Source of the DNA: Gigantopelta aegis | Taxonomy: Eukaryota > Mollusca > Gastropoda > Neomphalida > Peltospiridae | Direction: 5' to 3' | DNA: 64,000 nt | NCBI RefSeq assembly: GCF_016097555.1 | Contig: NC_054702.1 | Coordinates: forward strand, 84,624,175 to 84,688,174 | In this document: positions 57,751-64,000 of the stretch, piece after piece | How the letters are laid out: each line of letters starts with the position of its first letter | Position numbering within the stretch: the first letter of the stretch is position 1 | Notes under the pieces: generated by a model | What the model was told of the DNA's origin: nothing | What the model saw: only the letters and a program-made list of their open reading frames with translations | Database searches by the model: none | Position numbers and translations under genes: made by a program

Positions 57751-57894
57751 TGTAGTAGTGTTGGTATAACGTGCTCCTACTGGCAGTAGCTAGTGGGAAT
57801 TTCCCTATTAGCTCAGTTGGTAGAGCACTGGACTCTCGTACTGAGAGTCTGTGGTTCGAACCCCTTCAGTGAAGATTGAGATTTTTATGTTACA
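57751..57894 (+). repeat. terminal repeat 2 of TRIM-like element
   Basis: Identical to 57477-57620 at all 144 positions by eye. Confidence 0.85.
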
Positions 57895-59064
57895 TATATG
57901 TTTTACATTAAGCATAAATGTTAAAGCTTGTAAAATATGTGGTATGAGATAAATGTTGGTTTGTGGATCTTTATGTATTTAAACATTGTATGCATATTAT
58001 GAGTTTGTGTAAACGAAGAAAGGAATGGATTATTAATTGAATGTATTAATAACTGAACTAGTTTATGAGCGTGTAATACATGTATGTATGTATGTGAACT
58101 AGTACCGGGTATGTGGTTAAATATGGATGTGGTACAATGTGGTGATTTCAATAATCTTTTGTTGTAGTTTTTATGCTACGTGAGATGTGCCCCAGGTGCG
58201 GTGGAAGTTATAACAAGAGGTGCGTCACGGGGTCAGGGCTGTCTTTCGTGATGTTGAGGGGTCTCTTAGTTCGTAAGAGATGATGCAATGGAAAACTGGA
58301 TGGAGAGCCGAGAGAGGTGGTGAATTCGGTGTTTGGTGTATCTAAGTAGATACTAGGTGCTCCGTGGACTGAGAACTGGTTACTTGTGTAATAGCATGAC
58401 TTTGCAACTCGTGTGAATCATTGATAGTTTGTTGGTGGACTATTATGCAATATTATGTGACGACATAGTATTGTAAACTATTGTTGTGAATTTGGTGTGA
58501 ATGGTATGCGGGAATGAATGATTGTGTTCAATATGAAAACGATGGGTGGTATGAAAGAGTATGGTGTGTTATATTTGTGAATATTTATGAGATTATTGTA
58601 AATTAAAATTATTGTTTATATCCTGAATTATGTTGTTCTTCATAGTTGCTAGTACGTGACATAATTTTGGTGGAGATGCAGGGCATAATATTTGATTTGT
58701 TAAGTCACTGTACTGGTAGCTAAGAAGAGTAAGGTGGGACGTGTATTTAACTTGATACTTACTGTATTGTAGTTTGCCAGTTGTTCAAAGCCGCGGGACT
58801 TGATAGATCAGTGTAATTTGACTGCTTTTTAACACGTGTTCCGAATGTTTCACTGCAGATGTATGACGGATGGGATTGTAGATATTGTAAATATGTGATG
58901 CAACACTGGTAAGTATGTGGTGAGTATTAGTTGTTTAGTACATTGTTTTGTTTGGTCATAGAAGAGTTGGTGATTATACATACCCGGTATGTATAATATT
59001 GTCATATTTTAAGGTTCAAATGTGGGTTAATTATTTGTGCATTTGTTTTTTGTATATAGCCTTC
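57895..59064. other. leader region of the LTR retrotransposon
   Basis: T- and G-rich sequence with no coding signal between the TRIM-like element and gag. A possible splice acceptor (tttgtatatag) lies just before the gag ATG. Confidence 0.5.
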
Positions 59065-59418
59065 ATGTCTAAATTCAGTATGGATATTGAAAGATTTATT
59101 ACAGTAGGCAAGAGTTTGGGTTTAGAGAAGGGAGAATTGCAAAAGTTTGTTCAAGAACAAAAAGAGGAATGGAGAGAGAAGGATAGACTTGAGAGAGAAA
59201 ATCGTCAGAGGGAAAGAGAGGACAGAGAAAATGAAAGGAGAGCAGTTAAAGAGTTGGCTGAAATGGAGCTGGAAGAAAAAGAAAGGGAGAGAAAAGCTGG
59301 AAAAGAGATGGCAGAACTGGAAATTGAGAAAGAAAGAATGAAGTTGGAGTTGGAACTGCAAGGAGGTAACATGAATAGAGGCGATCCATCTTCGATTTCT
59401 AAGGTGAGTATGTTCTAA
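59065..59418 (+). pseudogene. gag N-terminal coiled-coil part
   Basis: From ATG 59065 (MSKFSMDIERFITV...) the frame encodes a long, highly charged Glu/Lys/Arg helix, very likely a coiled coil, to residue ~110. A 16-base tandem duplication (ctaaggtgagtatgtt repeated at about 59398-59429) shifts the frame and ends this ORF, separating it from the rest of gag. Confidence 0.8.
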
Positions 59419-59419
59419 G

Positions 59420-60382
59420 GTGAGTAACATAAAATTAAAATTGCCTATATTCCAAGATGGTCGGGACGATATGGATGCTTATTTGACAAGTTTTGAGAGA
59501 CTTATGGAAGTACAGGAAACTCCTCAAAGAGATTGGGCTATTCATTTGGGAATATTACTAACGGGTAAAGCAAGGGACGTATATGTGAGATTGGAAACTG
59601 AAGATGCAGTTAATTATGAAAAACTAAAACGTGCTCTACTACATAGATATGAATTAACTGAGGAAGGATTTAGGTTAAAGTTTAGAAACGCACAAGTGGA
59701 AGATGGGGAGACTTACACTCAATTTTTAAGCAGATTGCGTGGTTATGCAAATAGATGGATTAAATTGAGTAGCATTGATTTGACGTTTGAGGATTTGTTA
59801 GATTTGTTGCTCAGAGAACAATTGTTGAATTCGGCAAGTATTGACTTGACTTTGTTTTTGAAAGGAAAGGAACTAAAAATTATCAGAGATACTGGTTGTT
59901 CCACAGTAACGATTAAAAGATCCTTAGTGCCTGAGTGTGCTATGACAGGAGAAATAGGAAGCTATGTAGGATTAGATGGAATTGTGAAAGATCAACCTTG
60001 GTGTGAAGTATACCTGAGGACGCCCTTTTATACAGGAAAAGTGAAAGCATTGGTGTTTGATAATCCCATTTATGACATTGTTATTGGTAACATACCAGGG
60101 GCGCGTGATGTAAAGCAACCGGATCCGACTGGGACAACAATCAAAATACAGACCATTGGTGTGATGGAAACACGGTCACAAAAGAAGGAAAAGAAGGTGA
60201 AACAATTGATAACTGCAAAGGTCAAGTTAGATGTAGTAAACTCGGAAGAGATGAAGACAGCACAGAGGAAAGACGTGAGTTTGGAAAAGCTGTTTCAGTT
60301 AGCGGAAAAAGGAGTGGAAAAGGTTAAAGGTAAGAATGTCTCAAGGTTTGTGGTGAGAAAAGATTTGCTAATGAGAGTTTAA
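59420..60382 (+). pseudogene. gag core joined to aspartic protease (PR)
   Basis: The first ~145 residues match the SCAN-like capsid region of Ty3-type gag (FERLMEVQ, HLGILLTGKARDVYVRL, YTQFLSRLRGYANRWI, LREQLLNS). The text then passes straight into the protease core, active-site motif RDTGCST, followed by the flap region and VIGNIPG. The usual CCHC zinc knuckle between capsid and protease is missing, which suggests an in-frame internal deletion. The end (DVSLEKLFQLAEKG, RFVVRKDLLMRV) is the spacer before the integrase. A frameshift near 60380 stops it. Confidence 0.85.
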
Positions 60383-60392
60383 ATCGCCAAAT

Positions 60393-61623
60393 GTGGAAAA
60401 TGGAGAATTATTCTTACAATTAGTTGTTCCTACAGAGATGAGAATGCAAGTAATGAGAGTTGGTCATGAGACAATAATGGCTGGACATTTAGCCACAAAG
60501 AAATCAAGTGATAGAATACAGAGACACGTTTACTGGCCTGGGTTGAATAGTGACGTTCGTAATTTTGTCAGTCATGTGATGTCTGTCAAAAGACAATACC
60601 GAAAGGTAGAATAGGTAAGACATTATTAGGACAAATGCCAATAATTGATATACCTTTTCAGAGGATAGCAGTAGACTTGATTGGGCCTATTGAACCAATG
60701 TCAGAGAGAAAGAACCGCTACATTTTGACCATCGTGGACTATGCTACAAGATACCCTGAAGCTGTTCCATTAGCGAAGATTGACACAGAAACCGTGGCAG
60801 AAGCGCTGGTATCAGTATTTAGCAGAGTGGGTGTACCGAATGAAATTTGACTGATATGGGGACTCAATTCACTTCAGATCTAATGAAAGAGGTAGGACGT
60901 TTATTATCATTACATCAACTCACTACCACTCCTTATCACCCCATGTGTAATGGACTTGTAGAGCGCTTTAATGGGACATTGAAAACCATGTTGAAAAAAA
61001 TGTGTGTTGAACGGCCCAAAGATTGGGATAGATATGTAGCACCATTGTTTGCTTATAGAGAAGTGCCACAAGAGAGTCTTGGATTTTCACCGTTTGAATT
61101 GTTATATGGGAGAACAGTGAGGGGACCCATGCACATTCTAAAAGAACTGTGGACAGGAGAAGTTCAGGATCAAGAAGTAAAGACAACTTATGAGTATGTG
61201 TTAGATTTACAGGAAAGGTTAGAAAGAACATGTGAAATGGCAAACAAAGAGTTGAAAAAGGCCTCAGCGAGGTACCGTGGGTATTTCAACAAGCGAGCGA
61301 GGGACTGTAGATTTAGTGTAGGTGATAGAGTATTACTTCTATTACCAGTTCAGAACAACAAACTATTGATGAAATGTCAAGGACCTTTTGTAATCAAAGA
61401 GAAAGTGAGCAACTTGGATTATAGGATTGAGATCAATGGAAAGAGGAAAACATATCATGTAAATTTATTAAAGAAGTATTTGGAAAGAAATAACACAAGG
61501 CCAGGGCATAATGTGGAAACAGTTTGCTTTGGTGTGGTAGAAGATGATGGGGAGAGGGATATGGACAAACCATTAGACATAGAATTACCATCACTATGTG
61601 TGACAGAAACCTGGAAAGAGTAA
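60393..61623 (+). pseudogene. integrase: zinc-binding, catalytic core and GPF module
   Basis: 60393-60614 holds the HH part of the HHCC zinc-binding domain (RVGHETIMAGHLATKK, HVYWPGLNSDV). The CC part is in another frame because of a shift near 60575. 60635-60850 has the first catalytic aspartate (AVDLIGP). A one-base loss near 60845 moves reading to 60847-61623, with TDMGTQF (second D), NGLVERFNGTLKTML (catalytic E) and the C-terminal GPF-type module (KCQGPFVI, YHVNLLKKY). Its position before the RT is the unusual feature of this element. Confidence 0.9.
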
Positions 61624-61642
61624 CATTTCACATGAACTGCAA

Positions 61643-62617
61643 GTGAATAAAATAGAATCAGTGCAGAATTTGTTAGAACAATTTGGGGATGTGTTAACAG
61701 ATAAACCTGGATTGACAACGTTAGACACATTTCAGTTGAAACTAACATCAGATGAACTAGTTAGATTAAAACCTTATCCAACACCTCACAGCTTAACCGA
61801 TATTGTAAGAAAGGAGTTGGACCAAATGCTTGAACTGAATGTTATTGAACCATCGAAATCAGCTTATGCGAGTCCAATAGTCTTAGTTAAGAAGAAGGAA
61901 GGTACTTACAGGTTTTGTACAGACTATAGACGTCTGAACAGAATAGTGGTTTTCGACGCAGAGCCTATTCCTAACATAGAAGAGTTATTTAGTAAATTGT
62001 CAAAAGCTACATTCTTTACAAAAATGGATCTATGTAAAGGTTATTGGCAAATTCCAATAACTGAGGAATTCAGAGAAATGACTGCATTTGTTACTCCTCA
62101 TGGACTATTTCAATGGAAAGTGATGCCTTTTGGTATCGCAAGTGCACCAGCCGTGTTTTCGAGAATGATGAGGAAACTTCTGAAAGATATTGACCATGTG
62201 ATGAATTATATAGATGACATATTAATTTACACAGAAACTTGGGAAGAACAGATGAACTTAGTAAGGCAAGTGCTACAGAGACTGAGAAATGCAAACTTAA
62301 CAGAAAAACCAAGTAAGTGTTTCTTTGGATATCACAATGTGGAGTTTTTGGGTCATATTATCGGGAAAGGAGAAATAAAACCCGATGTGAAGAAAGTCAG
62401 TAAAATACTGTTAGTGACAAAACCACAGAACAAAAAACAGATGAGGTCGTTTCTTGGCTTAATTGGATATTATAGAAAATTCATTCCAAATTTTTCAGCA
62501 GTTTCATCTCCATTGACAGATATGACAAAGAAAGGAAACCCAAATGAACTGAAATGGACAGACCAAACAACTCGGACGTTTGAGACGTTAAAGCAGTTGA
62601 TGTCTAGTGCATCTTGA
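61643..62617 (+). pseudogene. reverse transcriptase
   Basis: Ty3-type RT with all core blocks: SAYASPIVLVKKKEGTYRFC, DYRRLN, TKMDLCKGYWQIPI, FQWKVMPFGIASAPAVFSRM, the catalytic YIDDILIYT, EFLGHIIG and FLGLIGYYRKFIPNFS. The block itself is open throughout. It lies in a different frame from the integrase, so a shift near 61600 (or a natural frame change) separates them. The ORF ends at 62617 through a one-base change before RNase H. Confidence 0.95.
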
Positions 62618-63018
62618 GACTGCCAGATTTGAATAAGCCTTTTATAATTCGAACCGATGCGTCAGGTACTGGTATAGGGGCAGTACTGTTGCAGGAAGAT
62701 GAAGGTAAGACATTTCCTGTATTGTATCTGAGTAGGAAGTTGAAACTGAGGGAAACCAGATATGCAACTGTGGAAATGGAATGTTTGGCCATAGTGTGGG
62801 CAATTGGTAAGTTGAAGCAGTATGTGTATGGGACAGAATTCATTTTAGAGACAGACCATAAGTCACTGATTTGGTTAAACAGTGCAAAGATGACCAACAG
62901 CCGGATCATGAGGTGGGCACTCAGTCTACAACCGTACAGGTTTGTATGTCATAGCATCCGGGGTGTAGACAATGTTGGAGCAGATTTGTTGAGCAGGTGT
63001 GGCGACACTGGTATGTAA
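62614..63018 (+). pseudogene. RNase H
   Basis: Starts LRLPDLNKPFIIRTDASGTG (first catalytic D), then TVEMECLAIVWAIGKLKQYV (E) and LETDHKSLIWL (D). It ends VGADLLSRCGDTGM and stop. No integrase follows; the purine tract and right LTR come next, confirming the permuted order. Confidence 0.93.
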
Positions 63019-63135
63019 ATATCGGATATTGAGGACCTGGCAAATATATGTATATATGTTCAGTAGTAAAGTAGAATTTGACTTGTGATTTTGTTTTTAA
63101 TTTTCTTACGGGAAGAAAATTCTAAAGTAGGGGGA

Positions 63136-63335
63136 TGTGTCACAAGTCAAATGTATTTTGTAAATTATTATTATTATTTTTTGTATTGAGCTACATTGTC
63201 ACTGTTCATTTTGTCAGTATGTTTTATGTAGCTGAGGCAATGTAGCATTAGAAGTCAGAAATAGCTTGGTGTATAATTATTGACAGCCTTGTGCGTTACT
63301 ATTAATGCAATAGAACAGAGCTGTAGCTTGGCTTG
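63136..63335 (+). repeat. right LTR
   Basis: About 200 bases matching 57052-57252 with roughly five small differences (GT indel, a T/A in the TTATTA run, aggaaat/aggcaat, a four-base indel in aacaatagagc/aacagagc). Confidence 0.85.
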
Positions 63336-63337
63336 GC

Positions 63338-63374
63338 TGAGTAGTTAATAGTCTAAAACTCCTTAAACAGTTAC
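63338..63374 (+). repeat. 37-bp direct repeat right of the LTR element
   Basis: Copy of 56986-57022. It is too long for a normal integrase target duplication. Confidence 0.9.
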
Positions 63375-64000
63375 TCAAACAAGAGCCTTATGTGTTGGAA
63401 AGATGCATACCCGGACCACCAACACATACTGACACTTTAGCAAACGCGTAATTTTAGAATTAATGAAAAATCCATGATTATTCCTGCTAACTGGGGGCAG
63501 CCATTTTGTTTCGTTTTTGTGACGTCCGGTGGGATAGTTTGGAGCGAAGTGACGTCAGCTCCTGACCGTCTCCTGTATGTACAGTGTAAACAAAAGCAGT
63601 AATTTTCTACAAGGCGCTTCTCTTTGATCAACCTGACTTGTAAAACAGCATAAATGACGTAATAATATAATAAACTATTTAACTAAATATATTTCAAGTT
63701 GCATTAACGGAACAAAATGGGGTTATAGTATTTTTCTCTGTTAAATAATCCGAAGGAAAAATGTACACTATTAGGCCTATTGATATGCTACGTTGGAGCA
63801 AAAACGAGAACCCACGATACCCAAGTGATAATTTTCTTTTCTTTGGGACTACGTAATTGGTCAGTTCTGTGGTTTTAGATGGAAAAGTCTACTTAATCAA
63901 TAGTTTTATAGAACTATTTACAGTAATAAACCATGTCCATTACAATTATAGGGGCGACAGGTAATATTCCACAATACCGGTATGTATTTTTGTGCCTAGA
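63375..64000. other. right edge, no gene seen
   Basis: No recognised coding or repeat feature. It contains several tgacgt motifs near 63520-63660, typical of TE-derived or promoter DNA, which I cannot assign. Confidence 0.4.

Larger units (their letters stand above)
57477..57894 (+). mobile_element. 418-bp TRIM-like element with tRNA-like terminal repeats
   Basis: Two identical 144-bp direct repeats (57477-57620 and 57751-57894) begin TGTAGTAG and end GTTACA, the TG..CA form of LTRs. The 130-bp centre starts with tttggagccgacgtaggg, a position suited to a primer binding site, and ends in the purine tract gagaggggag. TATA stands on both outer sides (57473-57476, 57895-57898). Each repeat contains TAGCTCAGTTGG (A box) and GGTTCGAACCC (B box) with tRNA-like spacing, though the anticodon and T stems pair poorly. 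It sits in the leader of the LTR retrotransposon. Zero differences between the repeats imply a recent insertion or gene conversion. The alternative is a dimeric tRNA SINE. Confidence 0.75.
57052..63335 (+). mobile_element. GMR1-like Ty3-type LTR retrotransposon, inactivated
   Basis: About 200-bp LTRs (57052-57252 and 63136-63335), nearly identical, enclose in order: a long leader with a nested TRIM-like element, gag, protease, integrase, reverse transcriptase and RNase H. The integrase lies before the RT, as in Ty1/copia, while the proteins are of Ty3/gypsy type. This is the known hallmark of GMR1-like elements. A purine-rich tract (gggaagaaaattctaaagta, then g-rich) precedes the right LTR. 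Frameshifts near 59410, 60380, 60575, 60845, 61600 and 62610, and loss of the gag zinc-knuckle region, make it non-functional. Confidence 0.9.

Noticed and set aside
59122..59430. Phe/Leu-rich minus-strand ORF that looks like a membrane protein
   Set aside because: It is the antisense shadow of the charged gag coiled-coil region.

Overview
This is a window of AT-rich, repeat-dense animal nuclear DNA: multi-exon genes with canonical GT-AG introns, long introns packed with transposons, many microsatellites and tRNA-derived SINEs. The SINE family (heads like GACGTAGCCCAGTGG, tails like AAATAAAACAAAC) and the mix of Tc1, Crypton-like, GMR1-like and MITE families look molluscan, most likely a gastropod. 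That is an inference from memory of similar repeats, not a tested assignment. No bacterial-type operons, CRISPR or rRNA are present.

Host genes. (1) 3180-3335 (-): first coding exon of an unidentified gene that continues left. (2) 8519-28568 (+): class II fumarate hydratase, eight coding exons encoding 461 residues in perfect splice phase. Only the exon with the start codon and mitochondrial targeting peptide was not found. (3) 51799-41206 (-): a complete five-exon, 212-residue, four-pass TMEM179B-like membrane protein, put together here from splice sites because no single long ORF shows it.

Region by region. 1-3100: SINE, a TIR element and microsatellites. 3180-8500: intergenic, with a decayed second copy of fumarase exon 2 at 6619-7110. 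9338-16827 (fumarase intron): a possible 2.4-kb TIR element, a palindrome, and a Crypton-like tyrosine recombinase gene split by a MITE. 18541-18782: fumarase exon with three tandem copies of its own splice acceptor. 18888-20487: an apparently intact Tc1-type transposon. 20640-28140: hairpin, MITEs and a pogo-like MITE inside a TA microsatellite. 28703-33000: MITE next to the fumarase stop codon, then a broken ORF with a CXC zinc domain lying between inverted repeats. 33090-38625: SINEs and a dead Tc1 element split by a SINE. 41400-44515: two large minisatellites inside the last TMEM179B-like intron. 48060-49265: 3' fragment of an L1/Tx1-like LINE. 52493-56515: perfect inverted repeat, dispersed repeats, TIR elements and SINE. 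57052-63335: a Ty3-type LTR retrotransposon with the unusual gag-PR-INT-RT-RH order (GMR1-like), inactivated by frameshifts. Its leader carries a 418-bp TRIM-like element with two identical 144-bp terminal repeats that each contain a tRNA-like pol III promoter.

The most unusual points are the tRNA-bearing TRIM-like element, the triplicated splice acceptor and duplicated exon in fumarase, the CXC-domain element, and the two-unit minisatellite whose units can each fold into a hairpin.
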